Part shown: in pieces, positions 20,061 through 27,312 of the stretch | Numbering within the stretch: the stretch's first letter is position 1 | How the letters are laid out: each line of letters starts with the position of its first letter | Origin: CAWBRT01 sp963814745 | GTDB lineage: Bacteria; Acidobacteriota; Terriglobia; Terriglobales; Acidobacteriaceae | Assembly (NCBI GenBank): GCA_963814745.1 | Contig: CAWFEA010000019.1 | Coordinates: 124,001 to 188,000 of the forward strand | DNA length: 64,000 bases | Direction of reading: 5' to 3' | The notes under the pieces: model-generated | Databases searched by the model: none | What the model saw: the letters and a program-made list of their open reading frames with translations, nothing else | Told to the model about the DNA's origin: nothing | Made by a program: the position numbers and the translations under genes

Positions 20061-20936
20061 ATGATTCCTAATCCCACGAAGCCGCGAATTATTATCCCAC
20101 GGCCAAAGCCTTGGCCCCAGCTCAAACCGCAGCGGCTTCCAGAGAGGAAGCGTATGACAATCGCGGCAGGCATGTTCTTTGACGGTGGAGTTGCTTTTGG
20201 AGCAGACACGGAAGAAGGTGTCGGGGAAATGAAGCGTAGAGTGCATAAAATTCCTAAGCACCCTACACAACCAGCGATGATTACGGGCTCATGCTGCAAC
20301 GGGCACCTCATGGATACAGCTATTGAGCGGATTTTTGACGCAATAAACTCCGGTATTCCGCAAGATTTTGAAGCAGTTGGCGCGCAGCTCAGTGCCATCA
20401 TGGGGGGTCTTTATAACAAAGAGTTTTCAATATACCCCAACCAAGACAGCATACCGATGAAATTGTTGGTGGCGATGAAGCCGCCGCGCGAAAGCAAAGT
20501 AGGATCGTGGAGCATTGACTGCAACGTAGTACGTCGCATGACAGCTCCACATGAAATAGTTGGAGTAGGCATATTGTCTCAGTTTGTTGCAGATCAACTG
20601 CATTGCGGTACGGAGTCACTAGAAACTGTTAAGTTGGCAATGGTTCAACTTTTGTCAGTAGCTAAGAGTCGTGTTCAGGGTGTTGGTGGTGAAAGCTACG
20701 TTCATTGGTTGCGGGATAACGGAACGTGGGGCGGTCAGAATTTCCGTTTCTTTTCAGAGCAGGAAGACCTTTGCGAGTTCTTTTTGGCTCACGGCCGCGA
20801 TCTTTTGCTCTGCACAGGAACAGAAGCCACCACCAATGAGCGGTTTGATGCGGTCGCTGCAAAGTTTATAGCTGATTTGAAGTGGAAGCGTTCTAGAATT
20901 TTCCCAGCAAAAGAGTTGCGTCCTAGCAAAGAATAA
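20061..20936 (+). CDS. proteasome-beta-like Ntn-hydrolase family protein B
   Basis: Second cargo gene, a distant paralog of A, 291 residues. A 31-residue basic, Pro-rich prosegment (MIPNPTKPRIIIPRPKPWPQ...) precedes MTIAAGMFFDGGVAFGADTEEG. Counting from the Thr after the internal Met, Asp is at 17 and a Lys at 31 (HKIP), resembling a proteasome beta active site. The start at 20061 is well supported by GGAGGTGA, so the prosegment is probably real and could be removed by self-processing, as in proteasome beta precursors (inference). The middle contains an AQLSAIMGG-type helix and VGVGILSQFVADQL. No signal peptide. Confidence 0.75.
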   Translation: MIPNPTKPRIIIPRPKPWPQLKPQRLPERKRMTIAAGMFFDGGVAFGADTEEGVGEMKRRVHKIPKHPTQPAMITGSCCNGHLMDTAIERIFDAINSGIPQDFEAVGAQLSAIMGGLYNKEFSIYPNQDSIPMKLLVAMKPPRESKVGSWSIDCNVVRRMTAPHEIVGVGILSQFVADQLHCGTESLETVKLAMVQLLSVAKSRVQGVGGESYVHWLRDNGTWGGQNFRFFSEQEDLCEFFLAHGRDLLLCTGTEATTNERFDAVAAKFIADLKWKRSRIFPAKELRPSKE

Positions 20937-20979
20937 GCAGCGCGTAACACTCTCCTGCTAATTACAGGAGGGTATTCTA

Positions 20980-21342
20980 ATGCAAGGATACTTTATGAGT
21001 GACGAAGCCGAAAAAGCTGCAAAGTGGAATGTAGTAGAACAATTTAACGAAGCAAAAGAACATCTTTTGGCGCTTGAGTCAGTAATGACAAATTTGGGCA
21101 AACAGTGGGCTGCTTTTAGTGAAGCTCTAAAAGAACCAAATATTTTTGTGTTCGATGTGACAAAGAATGTTGTTACGCTGGGGCAGTCGAATGCAGGATT
21201 ACGCCGACCGCTAGGACAGCTTACGCCTGGTGATATGAATTGGGAAAAATTTTGTGCATTACTTACTGACTATCAAGAAACATCACGAAAAAAGACTGAG
21301 CTTATATGCAAACTCCATGATGCAGGATTGTCAGTTAATTAG
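20980..21342 (+). CDS. hypothetical cargo protein C
   Basis: 120-residue acidic, mainly helical protein (EKAAKWNVVEQFNEAKEHLLALESVMTNLGKQWAAF) of unknown function, third gene of the element. The ATG at 20980 follows a strong AGGAGGG; an alternative ATG is at 20995. The gene lies 43 bases after B in the same direction, so the two are probably co-transcribed. The helical, coiled-coil-like N-terminus would suit a partner or regulator of the hydrolases, but that is only a guess. Confidence 0.65.
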   Translation: MQGYFMSDEAEKAAKWNVVEQFNEAKEHLLALESVMTNLGKQWAAFSEALKEPNIFVFDVTKNVVTLGQSNAGLRRPLGQLTPGDMNWEKFCALLTDYQETSRKKTELICKLHDAGLSVN

Positions 21343-21352
21343 GGCTTAAAAC

Positions 21353-21493
21353 ATGAACAAGAAACCCGTACCACAAAAGCCGAAAGCCAAAACAGGCCCG
21401 AAACCGGATGCGCTAAAACTCGGTGGCAAGTGGCAGACCGCCGTCAGGCAATCGCTTGTCAAGAAGAAGCCACCTGAAGGCTGGCCGAAATAG
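21353..21493 (+). CDS. small basic peptide gene D in the element
   Basis: 46-residue Lys/Pro-rich frame (MNKKPVPQKPKAKTGPKPDA ... KKKPPEGWPK) with ATG at 21353 and stop at 21493, eight bases after gene C. Its composition resembles the basic, Pro-rich prosegment of protein B. Weak ribosome binding site. It may be a DNA-binding or adaptor peptide, or not expressed. Confidence 0.5.
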   Translation: MNKKPVPQKPKAKTGPKPDALKLGGKWQTAVRQSLVKKKPPEGWPK

Positions 21494-21535
21494 ACGGCAG
21501 TCTTAGCGGCAGCACCAAAGTCTTAGGATTCAGAG

Positions 21536-21557
21536 TTGCGTAAAGTACATATTTCCG
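21536..21557 (-). repeat. right terminal inverted repeat
   Basis: Exact reverse complement of 18990-19011, followed directly by the 8-bp AAAGAAAA target copy (21558-21565). Confidence 0.9.
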
Positions 21558-22010
21558 AAAGAAAATAGTGTCGTGATTTGCCCCATACCGAACCGAATCA
21601 CTGTGGGCGCTACTCCGCTTCCAGACAATCTCGTTCTGAAAGTTGTTCTCGCCGAAAATCCTATCGAGCATCACCTTGACGTAATGGCTGGCGTGCCAGT
21701 CGCAGTGATAGTAGAAGCTGCCCGTCTTCTTCAGCACCCGTCCCAGTTCCACGCAGCGAGGGCGCATGAACTCAATGTAGGCTTGGGTGGACTCGTGGCG
21801 GTCTTCGAAGGAGCGCTTTTCTTTGGTCTCGCCCCAGAACACCTCGTAATTGCGGTTGGAGTTGAAAGGCGGATCGATGTAGATCAGGTCAACAGAGGCG
21901 TCCGGCAGTTTCTTTAACTGCTCCAGATTGTCGCCGCAGTAGATGACGCGGGTGTCCACGAGGGACGAAGGGCGTCCCGCCGGTTTGCTGGCTGCTTCGG
22001 AGTTCGCCAT

Positions 22011-22429
22011 TGTATTCAGGAGCTTACACCAGATTGGCGGGCGGATACAGGGCAATATGGAGCGGCGTGATTCGGGCGTGCGGAGCGGAGTGGAAGAAAC
22101 TACCCCACTCAAGCGCAACTACAGCGCTTGAATGGGGCACCCGCCTGAGACGGCGATGCTGTTTCGGGCCGTGATGGGATTCCAGGTTCCTTCGCTTCGT
22201 TCAGGCTATCGGCAAGCGGCTCAGACGCCGCTTCAACGCCTCAACTTCGCTCCCTGCGCTCGCTCAGAATGACGACCAGGGACGTTGCTATAGCCAGGAT
22301 GACACCTCTCGGGCGTGGTTCGTGCGAGGAGCGGAGTGGAAGAAACTACCCCACTCAAGCGCAACTACAGCGCTTGAATGGGGCACCCGTCGTGACGAGA
22401 AATGCAAATTGACCCACTACGAAAGAATC
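22011..22429. repeat. spacer with two palindromic repeat copies
   Basis: Copies of the GAAACTACCCCACTC...GAATGGGGCACCC palindrome lie at 22097-22143 (arms 22103-22116 and 22124-22137) and 22343-22389 (arms 22349-22362 and 22370-22383), separated by a piece of the CTCAGAATGACGA-type repeat. No gene supported. Confidence 0.6.
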
Positions 22430-22936
22430 TCAACCCTTGGCTTTGGGCTTGCTTAGGTGGGCGAAGTAACCCAGGTCCTGGCTGGTCATCAGCTTGGTGG
22501 CATAGATGATCTGCCCGGTATGTTCCGCAAAGTGACTGACCATCAAGTAGATGACCATCATGACCGGGCGATCGTAGACCTGGATGTGAATGACTTCCCC
22601 GAGGCGTGTCACGGGCAGGCTGCGGAGGGTCGCCAGCGCTGCGGTGGTCGTCGCCTTCAGTTGCTCACGCAGCTCGGCGGTCGTCAGGTTGAGACGCGCG
22701 GCGAACTCCTGGTCGCGGTCTCGGGCATCAGGCTGGTTGGCAAGCGTCGCTGTAAGCTGGCTGACGTTGCCGCACAGATGCAGCACAAGGTTGGCGACGG
22801 AGTTCTGGGCTTCGGCGGAGCGCCACCAAAGCTGGTCATGGGTGAGGCGTCCGAGGCAATCGTCGATGCGCGACGAGAGCAACTCAAGGCGGCCGGCGGA
22901 AAGCTCTAGGAACTGGCTGGCAATGGAGTCGTTCAT
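22430..22936 (-). CDS. DinB-like/DUF1572 family protein
   Basis: 168-residue helical protein of the DinB superfamily (four-helix bundle metal-binding proteins, possibly thiol-dependent enzymes). Seen are SRIDDCLGRLTHDQLWWR, a histidine in NLVLHLCGN, and a C-terminal HFAEHTGQIIYATKLM with the paired His typical of this fold. The three histidines could form the metal site. The ATG at 22936 (MNDSIASQ) is chosen because the upstream extension runs into repetitive sequence. No clear ribosome binding site. The reaction is unknown. Confidence 0.75.
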   Translation of the reverse strand: MNDSIASQFLELSAGRLELLSSRIDDCLGRLTHDQLWWRSAEAQNSVANLVLHLCGNVSQLTATLANQPDARDRDQEFAARLNLTTAELREQLKATTTAALATLRSLPVTRLGEVIHIQVYDRPVMMVIYLMVSHFAEHTGQIIYATKLMTSQDLGYFAHLSKPKAKG

Positions 22937-23591
22937 GGCAGACACAGTATAGATCAGAGCTCGGGAACGGGGTCTTCCCTTTTCATGCGTGCAAAACCCG
23001 TCGCAGACGCAACGGGGGCGGGACGTGGGGCACGCGGTTACGCCGGAGGCTACCGTCTTGCGCCCGCTGTGCGGGCTGGGTGCTCGAACCCATGCGTACC
23101 CAGGCTTACGCCTCCACCCCGATACGCGAACAGCGCGCGTATCGGGGACCCCGGCCCTGGGGCTACCGTCTCGCGCCCGCTGCGCGGGCTGGTTCCAGGC
23201 AGGAAATTTGCCGCCGGAAGCCTGAGGCGGCACTGCGGTTCCAGGCCGCGCAGGGATTCTTCGCTCCCTGCGGTCGCTCAGAATGACAACTTGGAAGAAC
23301 GGTTTTCAGCAGCCAGTAGACCCTTCGCTTCGCCGCCCCAGTGACGGCAAAAGCGGCCGTTGCCGGGGACCCCGGCTTCGCTCAGAATGACAACTCTCGG
23401 GCGTGGTTCGTGCGAGGATGGGGGTGGAAGAAACTACCCCACTCAAGCGCAACTACGGCGCTTGAATGGGGCACCCGCAATGGCTTAAGCCATGCCCCTT
23501 CAAAGCACTATCTTTGAAACGCTGTAGCAAGCTTCCCTGCTCAACTTAGTCGCCAGGCTTCCCTGCTCTTGCGCGGTTCATTGGTTGGTGT
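22937..23591. repeat. repeat cluster between the DinB-like gene and the SDR gene
   Basis: 655 bp without a supported gene. It contains a direct duplication (23048-23080 and 23161-23192, both beginning GGCTACCGTCT and including a GCCCGCTG-GCGGGC hairpin). It also holds a piece of the TTCTTCGCT/CTCAGAATGACA repeat (23257-23315) and one palindromic repeat copy (arms 23437-23450 and 23458-23471). Confidence 0.6.
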
Positions 23592-24395
23592 ATGCTGCCA
23601 TCCATGACGGGCAAGAGCACTCGAAGCACGAAGAGCGCCAGCGCGGGCAAGAAGGCGGGCTCGCGCCCGAAGCCAGCGGACGGTTCGGGCACGGCTCCTT
23701 TGGCCGGTAAAGTGGCGCTGGTGACCGGCGGAAACCGTGGCATTGGCTTTGCCATAGCCGAAGCTCTCTGTGGAGCCGGGGCTGCGGTGGTTATCAGCGG
23801 ACGCGACGAGCGCGCGCCGCAGGCGGCTGTCTCCCGGCTGCCGCGAGCGCGGGCGATTCACTGCGACGTTCGCGACCCGCATTCCGTGGAGCGGCTGTTC
23901 GGCGTGATCGGCGAGCGCTTCGGCCGCCTCGACATCCTGGTGAACAATGCGGGACTGGCGCATCCCAGCCGCGAAATTGCCAACTTGCCTCTGGCCGAAT
24001 GGCAGGAGGTGATTGCGACCAATCTGACCGGGCTTTTTCTGGTGACGCGGGCGGCGCTGGTGGTGATGGGCAGGGGCGGCACGATCGTCAATAACCTTTC
24101 GGTGGCCGCGCGGACGATATTTCCAGGGATGGCGGCGTATACGGCGTCGAAGCACGGCGCTCTGGGCTTTACCCAAACTCTGCGCGAGGAGCTGCGGCCA
24201 AGGCAAATCCGGGTGATCGCGCTGATGCCCGGCGCCACCGACACGGCCATCTGGGAGCAGATTTGGCCGGATGCTCCACGGCACAAAATGATCTCGCCGC
24301 AGGCGGTCGCCCAGGCCGTGCTGGCGGCTATCCTGCTGCCCGAGAACGCCACCCTCTCCGAGCTGGTGCTGACCCCGACGGGCGGCGCGCTGTAG
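23592..24395 (+). CDS. short-chain dehydrogenase/reductase
   Basis: NAD(P)-dependent oxidoreductase of the classical SDR family, substrate unknown. After a 34-residue basic N-terminal extension come the cofactor motif LVTGGNRGIGFAIAEAL, DILVNNAG, the serine of NNLSVAAR, and the catalytic YTASKHG. Length 267 residues. The start is the ATG at 23592 or 23604; the N-terminal Lys/Ser-rich tail is unusual for the family. It stands alone, flanked by palindromic repeat copies on both sides. Confidence 0.88.
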   Translation: MLPSMTGKSTRSTKSASAGKKAGSRPKPADGSGTAPLAGKVALVTGGNRGIGFAIAEALCGAGAAVVISGRDERAPQAAVSRLPRARAIHCDVRDPHSVERLFGVIGERFGRLDILVNNAGLAHPSREIANLPLAEWQEVIATNLTGLFLVTRAALVVMGRGGTIVNNLSVAARTIFPGMAAYTASKHGALGFTQTLREELRPRQIRVIALMPGATDTAIWEQIWPDAPRHKMISPQAVAQAVLAAILLPENATLSELVLTPTGGAL

Positions 24396-24442
24396 ATTCG
24401 ACGGCAGAGGGGGCTCTCTGATTCAGGGCAGTAGTTGGTTCA

Positions 24443-24500
24443 TCGACGGAAAACTGCCCCACTCAAGCGCAACTGCGGCGCTTGAATGGGCCACCCGCCT
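24443..24500. repeat. palindromic repeat copy
   Basis: GAAAACTGCCCCACTCAAGC ... GCTTGAATGGG with arms 24457-24470 and 24478-24491, located between the convergent SDR and folE genes; it could serve as a bidirectional terminator. Confidence 0.6.
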
Positions 24501-24511
24501 GATTCAGGACG

Positions 24512-25204
24512 CTAGACGCCATTGGCCGGCCGCTCGCGGATGAGCGAGAGGAATTCGCTGCGGGTATCGAGGTCGCGGAAGGCGCCGAGCATGGCTGAGG
24601 TGACCGCCGCGGAGTGCTGTTTTTCGACGCCGCGCATCATCATGCAGAGATGGCGGGCCTCGATCACCACGCCCACGCCGAGCGGCTGGATGACGTCCTG
24701 AATGGTTTCGGCGATCTGGGTGGTCAGGCGTTCCTGCACTTGCAGGCGGCGGGCGAAAACCTCAACCAGGCGAGGAATCTTGCTGAGCCCGATGACCTTG
24801 CCGTTGGGAATGTAGGCGACGTGGACCTTGCCGAAAAAGGGCAACATGTGGTGCTCGCAGAGACTGAACATCTCGATGTCCTTGACGATCACCATCTCGT
24901 CATATTCCACGGTAAAGAGCGCGCCGTTGAGCAAGGTGCAGGGGTCTTCGTTGTAGCCTTTGGTGAGGAATTCCAGGGCGTGGCGAAGGCGCACAGGGGT
25001 GCGCAGCAGGCCCTCGCGCTCGGGGTCTTCGCCAAGCTTCAGCAGCATCTCGTGGATCAACTCTTCGAGACTGGCGCGGGATAGGGCGGAAACATGGTCT
25101 CCGGCGGGCGCGGCCTTGAGTTTGGGGGGCGCGCCGGCGGCGGTATTCGACATCACGTCTTCCATGGCATCCTCGAATTCCGTTTGCTTCGCTTTGCGCT
25201 TCAA
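24512..25204 (-). CDS. folE: GTP cyclohydrolase I
   Basis: Converts GTP to 7,8-dihydroneopterin triphosphate, the first step for folate and pterin cofactors. Zinc and active-site motifs are FSLCEHHMLPFFGKVHVAYIP and EARHLCMMMRGVEKQHS. The catalytic domain starts at about residue 45 after a variable N-terminus; 230 residues in total. Its start overlaps the end of the upstream PTPS/QueD gene by four bases (ATGA), so it is the last gene of a translationally coupled operon. Confidence 0.95.
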   Translation of the reverse strand: MKRKAKQTEFEDAMEDVMSNTAAGAPPKLKAAPAGDHVSALSRASLEELIHEMLLKLGEDPEREGLLRTPVRLRHALEFLTKGYNEDPCTLLNGALFTVEYDEMVIVKDIEMFSLCEHHMLPFFGKVHVAYIPNGKVIGLSKIPRLVEVFARRLQVQERLTTQIAETIQDVIQPLGVGVVIEARHLCMMMRGVEKQHSAAVTSAMLGAFRDLDTRSEFLSLIRERPANGV

Positions 25205-25623
25205 CGGCCGCTCTCCTCGCCGCCCGAATACTCGAAACTGTTCATCGAGGTTTCTTCGAGCCGCACCCTTTCAAGATGGGCCGCGCGCAATCGCGGCTGC
25301 AAAACCTGATAGATGGCTCTGCACAGGTTCTCGCTGGTGGGCACCCCGTCGCTGAATTCCGGCAGGCAGTTCAGGTTCTGGTGGTCGAAGCGCTCCAGGA
25401 CCTCGCGCGTGACCACGCCGTCGAGCTCGCCGAGATCGCAGATCATGCCGCTGGCCGCGTCGATTTCACCGCCGACCGTAACCTCGACGGCGTAGTTGTG
25501 CCCGTGCCCGTAAGGATTATTGCACTTGCCGTAGGTGGCCCGGTTCTCGTCGGCGCTGAGCTTGGGCGAGTGCAGGCGATGCGACGCCGCCAGCCAATAG
25601 CGCCGGGTGAGATAGGCTTTCAT
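25201..25623 (-). CDS. 6-pyruvoyl tetrahydropterin synthase/QueD family protein 1
   Basis: 140-residue member of the PTPS/QueD family, which turns dihydroneopterin triphosphate into 6-pyruvoyl- or 6-carboxy-tetrahydropterin. Zinc histidines are in ASHRLHS and YGHGHNY, the candidate catalytic Cys in YGKCNNP, and the conserved FDHQNLN and PTSENLC segments are present, with a terminal Glu in RVRLEET. It overlaps folE and the next paralog by four bases on each side. Which tetrahydropterin it makes cannot be decided from sequence alone. Confidence 0.9.
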   Translation of the reverse strand: MKAYLTRRYWLAASHRLHSPKLSADENRATYGKCNNPYGHGHNYAVEVTVGGEIDAASGMICDLGELDGVVTREVLERFDHQNLNCLPEFSDGVPTSENLCRAIYQVLQPRLRAAHLERVRLEETSMNSFEYSGGEESGR

Positions 25624-26030
25624 GCTTCTCCGAAGAAATCGACAAACAGGTCATGGCTCTCATAGAGCCTGACGCGGTGCAGTTTGGCGATTTTCAGTTT
25701 GGCTTCGATGCGCTGCCAGATGTAGACGGCGAGGTTCTCGGTGGTGGGGTTGCGATGGGCGAACTCGGCCACCTCCTTGTTCAAGTGGCGATGATCGAGG
25801 GCATCGACGACCTCGCGGTTCATGATGTCCTTCAGGTCTTTGAGGTCGATGACGAAGCCGGTGGTGGGATCGACTTGGCCGCCGACCGTCACCTCCAAGG
25901 TGTAATTATGACCGTGGCCGTTGAGGTTGGCGCACTTGCCATAGAGTTGGCGGTTCTCTTCCGCACTCAGCTCCGGGTTGTAGTAATAATGCGATGCTGA
26001 GAATTCGCACTTACGCGTCAGGTAGATCAT
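25620..26030 (-). CDS. 6-pyruvoyl tetrahydropterin synthase/QueD family protein 2
   Basis: Second tandem paralog, 136 residues. It has FSASHYYY, GKCANLNGHGHNYTLEVTVGG, LDHRHLNKEV, PTTENLAVYIW and RLYESHD, so all metal and catalytic positions appear intact. The two copies are clearly diverged rather than a recent duplication. One may serve queuosine and the other a different pterin, but this is inference. It overlaps both neighbours by four bases. Confidence 0.9.
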   Translation of the reverse strand: MIYLTRKCEFSASHYYYNPELSAEENRQLYGKCANLNGHGHNYTLEVTVGGQVDPTTGFVIDLKDLKDIMNREVVDALDHRHLNKEVAEFAHRNPTTENLAVYIWQRIEAKLKIAKLHRVRLYESHDLFVDFFGEA

Positions 26031-27283
26031 GGGGCTTCAACGCGTGGGCTCGGCCGGGGACTCAGCCGGCGCACGCCCTCTATTTTCGCAGATGCGGGCG
26101 AAATACAATAGTTGCGGCCCTTCCACTCGACGCGGCCGTCGCGATGCGCTCTGGCGGAGCGAGCGAGCAGGCGGGCGAAGAGCGGCAGTCCGCAGAATGC
26201 CAGGGCGGTGGAAAGCGGGTCAAAATGCGCCTTGCGGGTGCGCCGGAGAAAATTTCCCCAGACCGCGGCGGAGGCGGCGAGGAGCCCGTAGCGGAGCGCG
26301 CGGTTATTTTTGCAGCCGGATGGCACGATCCGGTTTCGCCAGACGGCGGCAGTCGCCGGCGGCAGGGTGATGAGCGCGGCAAACTCCGCCAGGCGGCGGC
26401 AGGCGAGGCGGTCGGCGTCGGGAAAGAGCAGCGCGAGATTCTTGGTCCATCCCTCGCGCATCTGGCGCCAGCCGCGATACATGCGGGTGCGAACCATTCC
26501 CTTGCCCAGGCGGAAGCGCAGAGCATGGCCGGCGGCCTTGACGCGGCGCGCTAAAGCCACGTCCTCAAGCAGGTCTGCGGCGACGGCGGCGTGCCCGCCA
26601 ACCGCTTCGTAGACGCCGCGCCGGATGAGCAGATACTGGCCGTTGGCCGCCGCGATCGGCTTGGCGGGATCGGAGACATCTTGCGGACGGAAGGTGGTTG
26701 CCAGTTCGGAAAAAACCACCGGCATGAGCGCCCGCTCCCAGAAACCGGAGACCTCCTGCTCGGGCGAGAGCGAGAACAGATCGGCCCGGTGCCGCTCGGC
26801 CTCTTCGACGGCGGCGGCGAGCGAGCCGGGCGCGTGCTCGGTGTCGGCGTCGGTGAACAGCAACCACTCGGTTTGGGCATACGGCAGGGCGGTACAAAGC
26901 GCATTGGCTTTGCCGGTCCAGCCGGCGGGCAGCGGACGGCGCGCCTCGATGACGATGGCGGGCGGCGCGGGAGTTCCGGTCCCATATTTGTCAATGCTCG
27001 CGATTTCCCCACATTTGCCAACTGCGGGCAAATATGGGCCACCAACGAGATTTGGGGCTGCGACATCCGTGACTGAGAATTCCTGCATGATTTGGCGCGC
27101 TATCAGGGCGGTGCGGTCGGTGGAGTGGTCGTCCACCACGATCACCTGGAAGGCGATTCCCTGCTGCGCGAGGACGGAGCGGAGGCAGCGGCCGAGGTTG
27201 GCCTCCTCGTTGCGCGCGGGAATGATGACCGAGACCTTCGGCGGGTGCGAGTCCGTGGGAGTGACTGGGGGCGCGGGCTTCAT
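26027..27283 (-). CDS. glycosyltransferase family 2 protein (membrane-associated)
   Basis: 418-residue GT-A type glycosyltransferase at the head of the operon. It shows VSVIIPARNEEANLGRCLRS, VIVVDDHSTDRT, LLFTDADTEHAPGSL (metal-binding DxD) and a QxxRW-like region (RMYRGWRQMREGW), with C-terminal hydrophobic helices. It resembles carotenoid or hopanoid-type glycosyltransferases, but the acceptor is unknown. Between about residues 71 and 107 lies an odd in-frame insertion (VTDVAAPNLVGGPYLPAVGK...) that corresponds to a palindromic DNA repeat. The ATG at 27283 is used. It is transcribed divergently from the TlpA-like gene, 29 bases away. Confidence 0.85.
   Translation of the reverse strand: MKPAPPVTPTDSHPPKVSVIIPARNEEANLGRCLRSVLAQQGIAFQVIVVDDHSTDRTALIARQIMQEFSVTDVAAPNLVGGPYLPAVGKCGEIASIDKYGTGTPAPPAIVIEARRPLPAGWTGKANALCTALPYAQTEWLLFTDADTEHAPGSLAAAVEEAERHRADLFSLSPEQEVSGFWERALMPVVFSELATTFRPQDVSDPAKPIAAANGQYLLIRRGVYEAVGGHAAVAADLLEDVALARRVKAAGHALRFRLGKGMVRTRMYRGWRQMREGWTKNLALLFPDADRLACRRLAEFAALITLPPATAAVWRNRIVPSGCKNNRALRYGLLAASAAVWGNFLRRTRKAHFDPLSTALAFCGLPLFARLLARSARAHRDGRVEWKGRNYCISPASAKIEGVRRLSPRPSPRVEAP
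26981..27038. repeat. palindromic insertion inside the glycosyltransferase gene
   Basis: CCCATATTTG (26981-26990) pairs with CAAATATGGG (27029-27038); an inner CCCCACATTTGCC also pairs with GGGCAAATATGGG. The sequence adds about 37 codons in frame at a point where family members usually have none. Confidence 0.6.
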
Positions 27284-27312
27284 GGCGTACGATTTTGTAT
27301 TATAGAAGGGTG

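Larger units (their letters stand above)
18990..21557. mobile_element. 2.57-kb element with 22-bp inverted repeats carrying Ntn-hydrolase genes
   Basis: Perfect 22-bp inverted ends (18990-19011 and 21536-21557, each beginning CGGAAATATGTACTTTAC when read inward) are flanked by the 8-bp direct repeat AAAGAAAA (18982-18989 and 21558-21565). The base composition is clearly more AT-rich than either side. Excision of the insert and one repeat restores the interrupted methyltransferase frame. All four genes inside point rightward; none shows transposase, integrase or HUH features that I can recognise, so it would need an enzyme supplied in trans or from a family I do not know. A third identical copy of the repeat lies inside at 20023-20044. 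Confidence 0.88.
17920..22010 (-). pseudogene. DNA methyltransferase with C-terminal nuclease-like domain, split by a mobile element
   Basis: The N-terminal part (22010 down to 21558) has the catalytic IDPPFNSNRNY motif, and TQAYIEFMRPRCVELGRVLKKTGSFYYHCDWHAS. The C-terminal part (18989 down to 17920) has TQKPLPLLERII, the SAM motif VLDAFCGCGTALVAAQNLGRQWIGIDVS, and ends with an Mrr-like nuclease domain (MGIDGRIYP ... YPIQVKQQDKVGRPDIDKF). Motif order is that of a beta-class amino-methyltransferase; the target base is unknown. Removing 18990-21565 (insert plus one 8-bp target copy) joins HDTIFF to YTGGANKW in frame and leaves exactly 505 codons including stop. The joined gene would be a single-chain restriction-modification protein; as it stands it is interrupted. 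Confidence 0.85.

Noticed and set aside
20023..21557. The right 1.5 kb as an independent insertion into the element
   Set aside because: No target duplication at the internal repeat (sequence before 20023 does not match AAAGAAAA after 21557), so a separate recent insertion is not supported.
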